The notes beneath the pieces were generated by a model. That model had not been told where the DNA came from and did not search any database. It saw only the letters and a list, made by a program, of their open reading frames with translations. Below, piece after piece: positions 1 to 7,779 of a DNA stretch of 36,522 nt. The number at the start of each line of letters is the position of its first letter. The first letter of the stretch is position 1. A program made the position numbers and the translations under genes. The DNA lies in NCBI GenBank assembly GCA_947168485.1, contig CAMVLZ010000002.1, forward strand, positions 1 to 36,522, given 5' to 3'. Source of the DNA: an uncultured Bacillota bacterium. GTDB taxonomy: Bacteria > Bacillota_I > Bacilli_A > RF39 > UBA660.

Positions 1-2275
1 TTTGATCCCCACGATATTCTTCAATAAAGATAACATCTTTAACTTTCTTCTTTATCGCATTATATATATCTTCCCATTTAACAGATTCTTCCATAACTAA
101 AGATAAATCTTTAATAGTTAATGGTAATTCTTCTAAATGTTCAAACTTATTATCACGAGATAAATTAGGTACTAATTTGTCTAAATTAATTTCAAACATA
201 CCAACATTACATCTCTTAATTTTAGCTTCAGTCATAGTCTTATAAGATAATAATCCCATAGTACCAATAACTTCATCTTTATACATAATATCTAAATGAG
301 CATTAATATCAGCCCAACTTGGTTTATCTCCCTTTTTGAAGTAAATCTCTTCAGTTTGACAATAACCAGTTAAGTTTTCAATAACACCTTTAATTTCATA
401 GAATGCTTCTTTAGCATCTTTTTTAACTATACAACCTGTAACATATTTTTTATGAATTGGTAAAGTTTCTCTCTCTGTAGATGGATGATACTCACCCTTT
501 TCAAACACTTGAGCAACTTCAAATAATCTAAATTCATTATAATATCTTAAGTTCTTCGCAATATCTTCAACCATATTAGGAATTAAACTATTACGAAGAT
601 AAGCTAATTCAGGAGCAGGTGGAGTTGCTAATTTAATTGAGTCTTTAGTATCAATACCACATGCATTAAGATATTTATCATCTACCCATGGATAAGAATA
701 AATTTCATTGAAACCACATCTAAATGCTAAATACTCTTTTACTCTTCTCTCTAAAAGTGCCATTGGTTGAATAACAGAATTATTAAATGAAATAGTAATA
801 GGTTTAGCTTCAAATGAATCAAATGTTAATAATCTAGCAATATCTCCCATTACATCATCTTTAATAGAAACATCTCCTGTACTTCTCCAAACAGGTGCTA
901 CTACTTTATAAACTTTCTTATCAAATTTAACATCATAACCTAAAGCTTCTAAAATAGAAGTAATAGTCTTATTATCTAATACTTTACCAAGTCTTCTATC
1001 TAAGAAATCCTTTGATACTTCAATTTTACTTCTTTCAGTCTTAACAGGATAAACATCACTAAATTTAACAAACTCACACTCTGGGAATATTTGTTTGAAT
1101 AAATAAAGTGCCATTCTAACTCCCTCTATATTTCTTTCAGTATCAATATTCTTTTCATATCTAATAGATGAATCAGTTTTCTCATCAAAACGTTTACTAG
1201 TATTTCTAATAGTAGAAGCAGAGAAATTAGCTACTTCTAAAACAACACCAGTAGTATCAGGTAATATTGAATCATCTTTACCACCCTTGATACCTGCTAA
1301 ACACATAGGTTTTTTAGCATCACAAATTACCAAATCATCTTCATATAGATCTAAATCTTTTTCATCTAATAATAATAATTTTTCATTCTTTTTAGCATTT
1401 CTAACAACTATCTTTTCACCTTCTACATGAGTCTTATCAAATGCATGCATAGGTTGACCCGTTGCTAACATAGAATAATTTGTAATATCAACTATTGCAC
1501 TTATTGGTCTCATACCAGCTTTAACTAATGCAGATTGCATCCACATAGGCGACTTCTTATCATATACTCCATCTATTTCAGTACAACAATATCTTCTACA
1601 TTTCTCTGGTTCTTTAATTTCTACTTTATATTCAGGTAATTTATCTAATTCAAAAGAATCTAATTCTTTTAATTTACAATTATAAATTACAGATAATTCT
1701 CTAGCTATACCATAATGACCCCATAAATCAGGTCTATTAGTTAAAGACTTATTATCAATTTCTAAAACATAGTCACACATATCAACTACTTCAGAAATAT
1801 TTTGACCAACTTTACAATCTATTCCTTTTAAATCAACAATAGTAGTTTCAACTGATTCAGGGAAGAAATCTTCTAAGAATACTTCTTCAGCTCCACAGAT
1901 CATTCCGTAAGAGTCTACTCCTCTCATCTTAGTTTCTTTAATCTTAACAAGTTCATTTTCACCATGCCAATAAACTTCAGATCCAGGCTTAGAAACAACT
2001 ACATATTCTCCTTCATAAAGATTAGTACCTCCACAAACAATTTGTTTAGGTTCATCTTCACCAATATCAACCATACATACTTTTAATTTATCAGCATTAG
2101 GATGATCTTTTACTTCTAGTATTTTACCTACAATAATATCATGATATTTAGCTGCTGTATCTTCTACACCTTCAACTTCCACAGTTCTTAAAGTAAGATT
2201 ATACGCAATATCATTTATATCTACATCTTTAGGTAAATCAACATATTTTTTTAACCAATTTAATGATACTTTCAT
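1..2275 (-). CDS. pheT: Phenylalanyl-tRNA synthetase beta subunit, C-terminus cut by window edge
   Basis: This is the beta chain of the cytoplasmic (alpha-beta)2 PheRS, which charges tRNA-Phe with phenylalanine; the beta chain also edits mischarged tyrosine. I translated the reading frame from 2275 down to base 2 (about 758 codons) and found no interruption. The N-terminal block is MKVSLNWLKKYVDLP. An EMAP-II-like tRNA-binding domain follows at about residues 40-150 (VGKILEVKDHPNADKLKVC), then the B3/4 editing region (ISAIVDITNYSMLATGQPMHAFD) and the B5 and catalytic-like core. The family is usually near 800 residues, so roughly the last 40, part of the anticodon-binding FDX-ACB domain, lie outside the window. 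The start is the ATG preceded by GGAGG, which overlaps the pheS stop; the genes are 11 bases apart and share one transcript. Identification is firm. Confidence 0.97.
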   Translation of the reverse strand, partial: MKVSLNWLKKYVDLPKDVDINDIAYNLTLRTVEVEGVEDTAAKYHDIIVGKILEVKDHPNADKLKVCMVDIGEDEPKQIVCGGTNLYEGEYVVVSKPGSEVYWHGENELVKIKETKMRGVDSYGMICGAEEVFLEDFFPESVETTIVDLKGIDCKVGQNISEVVDMCDYVLEIDNKSLTNRPDLWGHYGIARELSVIYNCKLKELDSFELDKLPEYKVEIKEPEKCRRYCCTEIDGVYDKKSPMWMQSALVKAGMRPISAIVDITNYSMLATGQPMHAFDKTHVEGEKIVVRNAKKNEKLLLLDEKDLDLYEDDLVICDAKKPMCLAGIKGGKDDSILPDTTGVVLEVANFSASTIRNTSKRFDEKTDSSIRYEKNIDTERNIEGVRMALYLFKQIFPECEFVKFSDVYPVKTERSKIEVSKDFLDRRLGKVLDNKTITSILEALGYDVKFDKKVYKVVAPVWRSTGDVSIKDDVMGDIARLLTFDSFEAKPITISFNNSVIQPMALLERRVKEYLAFRCGFNEIYSYPWVDDKYLNACGIDTKDSIKLATPPAPELAYLRNSLIPNMVEDIAKNLRYYNEFRLFEVAQVFEKGEYHPSTERETLPIHKKYVTGCIVKKDAKEAFYEIKGVIENLTGYCQTEEIYFKKGDKPSWADINAHLDIMYKDEVIGTMGLLSYKTMTEAKIKRCNVGMFEINLDKLVPNLSRDNKFEHLEELPLTIKDLSLVMEESVKWEDIYNAIKKKVKDVIFIEEYRGDQ

Positions 2276-2286
2276 ACATACACCTC

Positions 2287-3324
2287 CTACTTAAATTCCT
2301 CTAGGAATCTTAAATCCCCACTATGGAATAATCTAACATCATCAACACCATATCTCATCATTACTAATCTATCTAATCCTATATTAATATAGAAACCAGT
2401 CCATTCTTCAGGATCTAGATTAGCAGATCTCAATACATTTGGATGAATTACACCACCTGGCATAACTTCAATCCAACCATTATGATTACATACTTTGCAA
2501 CCCTTACCTCCACATACTAAACATTCCATATCTATTTCATATCCTGGTTCAGTAAATGGGAAGAAACCTTCTCTCATTCTAACATTAACTTTCTTACCAA
2601 ATACTTTTTCAAAAATAGTTTGAATCATAACCATACCAGATGAGAATGATATATCTTTATCTACTATTAAAGCTTCATATTGGAAGAATGCTCTTTCATG
2701 TCTCGCATCAGTAGTTTCATTTCTATAAACTCTTCCTGGATATACAAATCTAGCTGGAGCTCCATGAGCTAATAAATATCTTACAGATCCTCCAGTTAAA
2801 TGTGGTCTTAAACAAAGTCTATCATCTGCTTCTTTATCCTCAGTACCTTCAATCCAATAAGTATCCATTGATTGACGAGCAGGATGATCCTTAGGGAAAT
2901 TTAAATTATCAAAAGCAAATTTCTCACTACTAATATCATCTTCTGAATAAACTTCAAATCCAAGAGAAGCAAATGCATCATTTAAGTCATAACACATTTG
3001 AGTTATTGGATGTAAAACTCCTCCACTTACACTTTTACCAGGTAAAGTTAAATCAAAATTTTCATCAACTACACTCTTCATAGAAACTAATTCATCAGAT
3101 TTTTCTTTAAATTTATCTTCAAACTTCTTTCTAATTTCAGTAGACTTCATACCAACAGTCTTCTTATCTTCAGCACTCATAGTACCAATAGATTTCATAA
3201 TTCCAGCTAAAGCACTCTTCTTACCAGTTAATTCTTTTTTAACATCTTCTAATTCTTGAGTAGATTTAACATTATCTATCGCACTCAAACCATCATTTAA
3301 AATCTTTTCTAATTCCTTTTCCAT
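2287..3324 (-). CDS. pheS: Phenylalanyl-tRNA synthetase alpha subunit
   Basis: This is the catalytic alpha chain of PheRS, 345 residues, the usual length. It has an N-terminal coiled-coil arm (about residues 1-85) that binds tRNA and a class II core. Motif 2 reads VYRNETTDARHERAFFQYEA and motif 3 reads GLDRLVMMRYGVDDVR. Between them is a four-cysteine knuckle (ECLVCGGKGCKVCNHNGW) common in Bacillota PheS. I chose the ATG at 3324 because it follows AGAAAGGAATAAGG; an in-frame upstream extension would run back into the T-box terminator hairpin. The gene is first in a pheST operon controlled by the T-box just upstream. The stop is TAG. Confidence 0.97.
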   Translation of the reverse strand: MEKELEKILNDGLSAIDNVKSTQELEDVKKELTGKKSALAGIMKSIGTMSAEDKKTVGMKSTEIRKKFEDKFKEKSDELVSMKSVVDENFDLTLPGKSVSGGVLHPITQMCYDLNDAFASLGFEVYSEDDISSEKFAFDNLNFPKDHPARQSMDTYWIEGTEDKEADDRLCLRPHLTGGSVRYLLAHGAPARFVYPGRVYRNETTDARHERAFFQYEALIVDKDISFSSGMVMIQTIFEKVFGKKVNVRMREGFFPFTEPGYEIDMECLVCGGKGCKVCNHNGWIEVMPGGVIHPNVLRSANLDPEEWTGFYINIGLDRLVMMRYGVDDVRLFHSGDLRFLEEFK

Positions 3325-3562
3325 AACCTTATTCCTTTCTATAAAATAAAAACAGTGACCCATCCATCAAGGACGAATCACTGTAAAATCCGCGGTACCA
3401 CCTTAGTTCTAGTTACCTAGCTCTTTCATAGAATAACGCTCATCACGATTTAGCTCCATTATTGGAATTCATTAATTTATCTTTCTATAATAGCTCCCAG
3501 TCGACGACTATTATTCCCTTTAAGAGTATAAATTAACTACTAAGATAATTTCATCACCAATT
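3325..3562 (-). promoter_or_regulatory. T-box leader of pheST
   Basis: Transcribed leader between the pheST promoter and pheS. T-boxes bind a cognate tRNA and read through a terminator when that tRNA is uncharged. Visible elements, read on the minus strand: TTGGTGATGA at the base of stem I; the AGTA half of the specifier loop, then a 9-bp helix TTAATTTAT/ATAAATTAA with an inner helix; the GAA half followed by TTCC; and the T-box sequence AAGGTGGTACCGCGG (plus-strand 3390-3404). UUC (Phe) directly after GAA fits the gene. A GAAN-codon spacing, as I recall for glyQS, would instead read UCC, so the specifier register is inferred from the gene. Confidence 0.93.
3341..3384 (-). terminator. T-box-controlled intrinsic terminator before pheS
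   Basis: The outer stem ACAGTGA/TCACTGT (3378-3384 with 3352-3358) has an inner helix and is followed on the minus strand by TTTTTATTTT. It is the terminator alternative to the T-box antiterminator and ends about 20 bases before the pheS start. Confidence 0.9.
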
Positions 3563-3568
3563 GATAAA

Positions 3569-3597
3569 ATATTACCACAAATCTAATAAAAAGTAAA
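3569..3597 (-). promoter_or_regulatory. Promoter of pheST
   Basis: -35 TTTACT (3592-3597), 17-base spacer, extended -10 TGGTAATAT (hexamer 3569-3574). Predicted start near 3562, just before the first T-box helix. No terminator separates it from the lyase gene ending at 3603, so read-through is also possible. Confidence 0.6.
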
Positions 3598-3602
3598 TAA
3601 TT

Positions 3603-5051
3603 TTAATTATCTTCTCCAAAATCTTTTTTATAAGCTTCTACTAGTTTTTGAGGCCAATCACTAGTTGGTTCTAAAATACCAGTAAAGAATCTTAAAGTCT
3701 TAGGTTCATGAACAAACTTAAGTCCTCCAATCATATCTCTATGATCATATAACCATTTAACTCTATCTATAACATATTCAGTTTGAGATAAAGTAAATAC
3801 TCTTCTAGGGAATGCTAAACGTACTAATTCCATAGAAGCAAATCTTTCACTTCCGTCAGCATTTCTCTCTTCAGATAATGTACCTCTTTCCATTCCTCTT
3901 ATACCACCACATAAGTATAATGCACAAACAAGTGCTCCTGCAGGATATTCTTCTTGAGGTATATGAGAACATATAACTGATGCATCTAAGTGAGCACCAA
4001 GTCCTCCTCCTGGAGTAATAACAGGTACTCCATATTCATCTAATTTCTTAACACAATATTCAATAAATTGAGGTCCTTGAGAGATAATATTCATATCCAT
4101 TGATTCATCAAAACCAACAGTCATAGCTTCCATCTCTTTAACACTCATTCCACCATAAGTTAAGAATCCTTCAAACATAGGAATTAAATCTTCCATTGAA
4201 TGAAATAAATCATCATCTCTAACTAGAATTGCTCCACCTCGAGCAAATCCAAACTTACGAGCAGAAAAATAAATTATATCAAATAAATCCGCAATCATAC
4301 GAGTAATCTCTCTAACTGATTTATCCTTTAATTTTTCTTCTCTTTCTTTAATAAAATATAAATTATCTTGTAACAAAGATGCATCAAGTACAGTTAAAAT
4401 ACCATATTTCTTCGCAATCTTTGTAGCCTCCTTCATATTTTCATAAGATATAGGTTGTCCACCTATTAAATTGGTACCAGATTCTAATCTTATATAAGAA
4501 ACGTTTTCTTTTCCTTCGTCTTTTATACATTTTTCTAATTTCTTTAAATCAATATTACCTTTAAATGGTAAATCTGACTTAGATACTAATCCTTCATCTT
4601 TAACTAATTCTTCTACATGACCACCAAGTCGAGTAATATGAGCCTTAGCAGTAGTAAAATGATAATTCATAATAACGCAATTTCCAGGTTTAACAAAACG
4701 GGTAGCTAAAATATTTTCACAAGCCCTTCCTTGATGTGCAGGAAGACAATTTTTAATTCCAAATATTTCAGTTAATTTATCTTTCATACGATAGAAAGTT
4801 TCACTACCTGCATACGCATCATCTGCCCTTAACATTGCAGATTGCATATTATCACTCATTGCATTAACACCTGAATCAGTTAACATATCTAAAAAGATAT
4901 CGCCATTATGAAGTTGAAAAGTATTAAAGCCAGCTTCAGTCATTTTCTTTAGTCTTTCGTCTACAGGTAATAACTTAAGTTCTTGAACAATTTTCACTTT
5001 ATGCATCTCAAGTGGAATTTGTTCATGCTTATAAAACTTTATATTTGCCAT
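3603..5051 (-). CDS. Tyrosine phenol-lyase/tryptophanase family PLP enzyme, divergent
   Basis: A 482-residue fold-type I PLP enzyme of the beta-eliminating lyase family. Tyrosine phenol-lyase (TPL) cleaves tyrosine to phenol, pyruvate and ammonia, and is reversible; tryptophanase releases indole. Family signatures include LLPVDERLKKMTEAGFNTF, LTDSGVNAMSD, DAYAGSETFY (Tyr80), PAHQGR, GGQPIS and FVHEPKTLRFFTG. The PLP lysine should be Lys266 (SARKFG). Residues I equate with TPL-specific positions are kept: Thr133 (HFTT) and Arg389 (GMERG), where tryptophanase has Asp and Val. Carboxylate-binding Arg411 and Asn194 are also present. The Arg after the PLP-pyridine Asp (DATR in TPL) is Leu226 (D-A-S-L), and the Lys before the Schiff-base Lys is Arg265. 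The start is the ATG after AGGAGG. It is closer to TPL than to tryptophanase, but the substrate is unproven. A T-box leader precedes it. Confidence 0.85.
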   Translation of the reverse strand: MANIKFYKHEQIPLEMHKVKIVQELKLLPVDERLKKMTEAGFNTFQLHNGDIFLDMLTDSGVNAMSDNMQSAMLRADDAYAGSETFYRMKDKLTEIFGIKNCLPAHQGRACENILATRFVKPGNCVIMNYHFTTAKAHITRLGGHVEELVKDEGLVSKSDLPFKGNIDLKKLEKCIKDEGKENVSYIRLESGTNLIGGQPISYENMKEATKIAKKYGILTVLDASLLQDNLYFIKEREEKLKDKSVREITRMIADLFDIIYFSARKFGFARGGAILVRDDDLFHSMEDLIPMFEGFLTYGGMSVKEMEAMTVGFDESMDMNIISQGPQFIEYCVKKLDEYGVPVITPGGGLGAHLDASVICSHIPQEEYPAGALVCALYLCGGIRGMERGTLSEERNADGSERFASMELVRLAFPRRVFTLSQTEYVIDRVKWLYDHRDMIGGLKFVHEPKTLRFFTGILEPTSDWPQKLVEAYKKDFGEDN

Positions 5052-5285
5052 AATTTTCCTCCTTTTTCTTGTATACAAAAAAATCATAAAATTAAGGACG
5101 AGCAAATACCCGTGGTACCACCTTATTTTATGATTTTAATCATACACTTTATTAGCTATAACGGGCCTCCCGAATTGAACTCCTGATTTGTATTTCATAT
5201 GATTATCATACTAAGTCTCACCAACCCCTAGTTCTCTTTAATCTAAAATAATCACACTAATTAAGACATCAATCAACATCCAATT
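5052..5285 (-). promoter_or_regulatory. T-box leader of the lyase gene, probable tyrosine (UAC) specifier
   Basis: Second T-box leader. Minus-strand elements: TTGGTGAGA, then CTTAGTA, a very short apical hairpin (TATG/CATA), then TATGAAATACAAATC, where the GAAA half-loop is followed by TAC and A. With glyQS-like spacing (GAAA-codon-A) the specifier is UAC, tyrosine; the alternative register gives AUA (Ile), an unlikely specifier. The outer pairing GAACT/AGTTC closes stem I. The T-box sequence AAGGTGGTACCACGGG is at plus-strand 5109-5124. Stem I lacks the long distal arm of canonical T-boxes. Confidence 0.9.
5077..5135 (-). terminator. T-box-controlled terminator before the lyase gene
   Basis: Near-perfect helix AATCATAAAATAAGG with CCTTAATTTTATGATT, followed by seven T on the minus strand. 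The T-box sequence lies in its loop, so the antiterminator and terminator are mutually exclusive. It ends about 25 bases before the lyase ATG. Confidence 0.9.
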
Positions 5286-5291
5286 TAACAA

Positions 5292-5320
5292 AATATATCA
5301 CTAGAATTTTTCTTTGTCAA
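5292..5320 (-). promoter_or_regulatory. Strong promoter of the lyase T-box transcript
   Basis: Consensus -35 TTGACA (5315-5320), 17-base spacer, extended -10 TGATATATT (hexamer 5292-5297). The -35 box lies inside the last codons of the DUF4186 gene. Predicted start near 5285. Confidence 0.75.
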
Positions 5321-5699
5321 TAACTAAATTGTTTTTATATTCTCTTTTTATCCATTCAATTAATAAAGAAACTATATAATTAACCTCATTATCACTCAAT
5401 TCTTTATTTTTAGGTATATGATGCCATTTTTCTAAACAAGACCTACAGCAACAAGCACAAGCATGTTGCGCTATAAAAACAGGATGACCTTTCATAGGAG
5501 TTTGTTTCCCATCATTAGAAATATTACTAGGTCTAAGTCTTTCATTAATAAAGTCATAAGAATGTTTTAATATTGTATTAAAACCTTTATCATCAATATA
5601 CTCAATCATATATTTACGCAAATGAAAAGAAGATCTAAACTTAGATTTAGATAAATCATTTAACTTATCATTAATTATCTTAGTTCTTCTATCTTCCAT
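5301..5699 (-). CDS. DUF4186 family protein
   Basis: A 132-residue soluble protein that I place in the DUF4186 family from its core TPMKGHPVFIAQHACACCCR followed by SCLEKWHHIPKNKELS. The cluster of His and Cys (QHACACCCRSC, KWHH) suggests metal binding, but the function of the family is not known to me. The ATG lies one base after the gpmA TGA stop (TGA-T-ATG), so translation is probably coupled and the two genes share a transcript. The last codons carry the -35 box of the downstream lyase promoter. Length and core match what I remember of the family. Confidence 0.8.
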   Translation of the reverse strand: MEDRRTKIINDKLNDLSKSKFRSSFHLRKYMIEYIDDKGFNTILKHSYDFINERLRPSNISNDGKQTPMKGHPVFIAQHACACCCRSCLEKWHHIPKNKELSDNEVNYIVSLLIEWIKREYKNNLVIDKEKF

Positions 5700-5700
5700 A

Positions 5701-6378
5701 TCATTTTAAATAATAATGTTTAATAGGCTCTAAATTATCATCTAATTCATAACAAATAGGATTACCAGTTTCTATCTCTAGATTAACTACTTCTTCATCA
5801 CTTAATTTATCTAAGTATTTCATTAATCCTCTTAAACTATTACCATGAGCAACTATTATTACATTTTTTCCTTCTTTTATTTTAGGAAGTATATCACTAT
5901 CCCAATAAGGTATAACTCTTTCTATTGTATCTTTTAAACACTCAGTATGAGGAACATATTCATCATAAATACCTTCCATAGCTTTAAATCTTTCATCATC
6001 ATCAGTTAAAGCAGGAGGTTGAACATCATAACTTCTTCTCCAAATATGAACTTGCTCATCACCATACTTATCAGCAGTCTCTTTCTTATTTAATCCTTGT
6101 AAAGCACCATAATGTCTCTCATTTAATCTCCAACTCTTATTAATAGGAATATTCTTTTCTCCTAATTCTTCAAGAATTAAATCTAAAGTTCTATTAGCTC
6201 TTTTTAATACACTAGTAAAAGCAACATCAAAAGAAAAACCTTTCTCTTTTAAAACTCTACCAGCTTCTCTAGCTTCCTCTACTCCTTTGTCTGATAAATC
6301 AACATCAGTCCAACCAGTAAATTTATTTTCTAAATTCCAAACACTTTGTCCATGTCTAACAATAACTAATTTAATCAT
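5701..6378 (-). CDS. gpmA: 2,3-bisphosphoglycerate-dependent phosphoglycerate mutase
   Basis: A 225-residue glycolytic enzyme interconverting 3- and 2-phosphoglycerate through a phosphohistidine. The catalytic RHGQSVWN motif is at residues 8-15 (His9). The dPGM signatures [25 protein letters not shown] and [10 protein letters not shown] (second catalytic His) are all present. These separate it from the cofactor-independent GpmI and from small broad-specificity phosphatases of the same superfamily. The start follows GGAGTGATGAT. The stop is TGA, direct evidence that UGA is not read as tryptophan here. The DUF4186 gene follows one base later. Confidence 0.96.
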   Translation of the reverse strand: MIKLVIVRHGQSVWNLENKFTGWTDVDLSDKGVEEAREAGRVLKEKGFSFDVAFTSVLKRANRTLDLILEELGEKNIPINKSWRLNERHYGALQGLNKKETADKYGDEQVHIWRRSYDVQPPALTDDDERFKAMEGIYDEYVPHTECLKDTIERVIPYWDSDILPKIKEGKNVIIVAHGNSLRGLMKYLDKLSDEEVVNLEIETGNPICYELDDNLEPIKHYYLK

Positions 6379-6397
6379 ATCATCACTCCATAATAAA

Positions 6398-6406
6398 AGT
6401 TTAACA
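6398..6406 (-). promoter_or_regulatory. Probable extended -10 of gpmA
   Basis: Minus-strand TGTTAAACT about 20 bases before the gpmA start and directly after the upstream gene's terminator. The -35 is poor (TTCTTA, overlapping the terminator). Assignment rests on the same arrangement recurring in the window. Confidence 0.4.
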
Positions 6407-6411
6407 CAAAT

Positions 6412-6442
6412 AAAAAAAAATAAGAAGATTAATCTTCTTATT
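6412..6442 (-). terminator. Intrinsic terminator after the BIG2 protein gene
   Basis: Perfect palindrome AATAAGAAGATT/AATCTTCTTATT (6419-6442) followed by nine T on the minus strand. The stem includes the stop codon of the gene ending at 6438. Confidence 0.92.
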
Positions 6443-7013
6443 TAACACTTAATAATAAACTTTGACTATTTTGATTCTTAACTTTAACAACTATAGAACA
6501 AGTACCCTTCTTAATACCAGTAACTTTTCCTAAAGAACTAACTTTACATATATTTTTAGTTTCACTTATAAAAGTAGTATCCTTTATACTAGCATTTTCA
6601 GGATAATAATTAACTACTAATTTAGTAGATTTACCTACCTTAATAGAAGATACTTTACTACTAACACTAAAACTATTTAATTTAACAAATCCATTATCAT
6701 CATCACTAGCAGTATCTGGAACATTTAAATTAGTCTCTTCTTCACTCTCTTCTTCAACAGTAGTATCATTATCACTACTTTCTTTTTTAGAACTATCACT
6801 ATCAGTTGATTCTTTCTTATTAGTATCAGTTTCTTCTACTTCAATTTTATCATTATCAGACTTTTCATTTAATATTTCACTTGTCTCTAAATCAGTTTTT
6901 AATTTATTAACTTTATTACTTTGAGCATCTTGTTTCTTATAATAATTAAAACTTAAACAAATAACTAAAATAACTAATATAACCAAAATAATAAAAGCAA
7001 TAATCTTTTTCAT
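6438..7013 (-). CDS. Membrane-anchored protein with C-terminal BIG2 (Ig-like) domain
   Basis: A 191-residue protein with an N-terminal membrane anchor (about residues 2-24, [19 protein letters not shown]). A low-complexity linker rich in Ser, Asp, Glu, Thr and Lys follows (about 25-105), then one bacterial Ig-like domain 2 at about 108-191, recognisable from [19 protein letters not shown] and [15 protein letters not shown]. Such domains sit on cell-surface proteins; the acidic linker probably spans the wall. The start is the ATG after GGGGAAGTGG; a longer reading frame begins without a ribosome binding site. It has its own promoter and terminator. No enzymatic domain is visible and the partner is unknown. 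Confidence 0.8.
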   Translation of the reverse strand: MKKIIAFIILVILVILVICLSFNYYKKQDAQSNKVNKLKTDLETSEILNEKSDNDKIEVEETDTNKKESTDSDSSKKESSDNDTTVEEESEEETNLNVPDTASDDDNGFVKLNSFSVSSKVSSIKVGKSTKLVVNYYPENASIKDTTFISETKNICKVSSLGKVTGIKKGTCSIVVKVKNQNSQSLLLSVK

Positions 7014-7036
7014 ATAACCACTTCCCCGATAAACGT

Positions 7037-7065
7037 ATAATAACATACATTATTATTAATTTCAA
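7037..7065 (-). promoter_or_regulatory. Promoter of the BIG2 protein gene
   Basis: -35 TTGAAA (7060-7065), 17-base spacer, extended -10 TGTTATTAT (hexamer 7037-7042). It starts just after the upstream lipoprotein gene. Confidence 0.6.
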
Positions 7066-7071
7066 CATTAA

Positions 7072-7779
7072 CTAGCAAGTACTATTCTTAACACAAACAT
7101 TCTTACCAGTAGCTTTTTTAATACATTTTAAAGCACATTTAAACTTATTATAAGCATAACTCTTCATCTCTTTAGTAATCTTTTCATATGGATCAGTCAT
7201 ACTCTTATCAATACCAGTAGTATAATAATCAACTTTACCATCTATAAATGAAATAACACAAGGTGAATCTAATCTCTTAGTATTAGTATTATACTCTTTA
7301 CCTTCATATTTAATAATATAATCACTTAAATATTTATCTAATATCTTAACAAGTTCTAAATATTCAGAACTACATTCCTTAGTACAAACAAGTTTTCCAT
7401 CACTAACTTTAAACTCATCTCTAACATTCTCAATATTAACATAATACAAAGTTTCTAAATTAAAATCTTTTTCAGCTCTCATTAACTCTTCAACTATATT
7501 ACGAGAATATTGATCTTTAGAAAAACCAAAAAACACTGCAAAAGTACTCTTACTATTAATCATATTAACTATTTCATCAATAGAAGAATAAGTAATATTA
7601 TTACCCTTATCTATTTTAACTTTTCTAAGTTTCTTATTATCAATTTTCTTATTATTTAATTCTTCATATTCGAATTTAAATTTCTCACTATCAGTTAAAT
7701 CTTTATTATTCTTATTAAAACATCCAGTAATAACAAAACAACATAATATCAAAATAACTAATCTCTTTACATATACCAT
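7072..7779 (-). CDS. Lipoprotein with thioredoxin-like fold
   Basis: A 235-residue predicted lipoprotein. The signal peptide MVYVKRLVILILCCFVITGC ends in a lipobox (ITGC, Cys20). Residues about 75-180 look like a thioredoxin fold: FAVFFGFSKDQYSRNIVEELMRAEKDF, YYVNIENV and a cis-Pro-like SPCVISFIDGKV. The usual CxxC active site is replaced by SKDQYS, so redox activity by that site is unlikely. The C-terminal tail is Cys-rich (CALKCIKKATGKNVCVKNSTC). The start overlaps the last 13 bases of mnmA, so the two are co-transcribed. The fold call is by eye, and no function is claimed. Confidence 0.7.
   Translation of the reverse strand: MVYVKRLVILILCCFVITGCFNKNNKDLTDSEKFKFEYEELNNKKIDNKKLRKVKIDKGNNITYSSIDEIVNMINSKSTFAVFFGFSKDQYSRNIVEELMRAEKDFNLETLYYVNIENVRDEFKVSDGKLVCTKECSSEYLELVKILDKYLSDYIIKYEGKEYNTNTKRLDSPCVISFIDGKVDYYTTGIDKSMTDPYEKITKEMKSYAYNKFKCALKCIKKATGKNVCVKNSTC

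Noticed and set aside
4983-5186. Plus-strand reading frame of 67 codons
   Set aside because: It runs antisense through the T-box leader and lyase start and has no ribosome binding site.
6700-6900. Short repeats such as ATCACTAT and TCTTC as possible CRISPR or tandem repeats
   Set aside because: They are biased codons of an Asp/Ser/Glu-rich linker, without regular spacing. No CRISPR-like repeat-spacer structure is present anywhere in the window.
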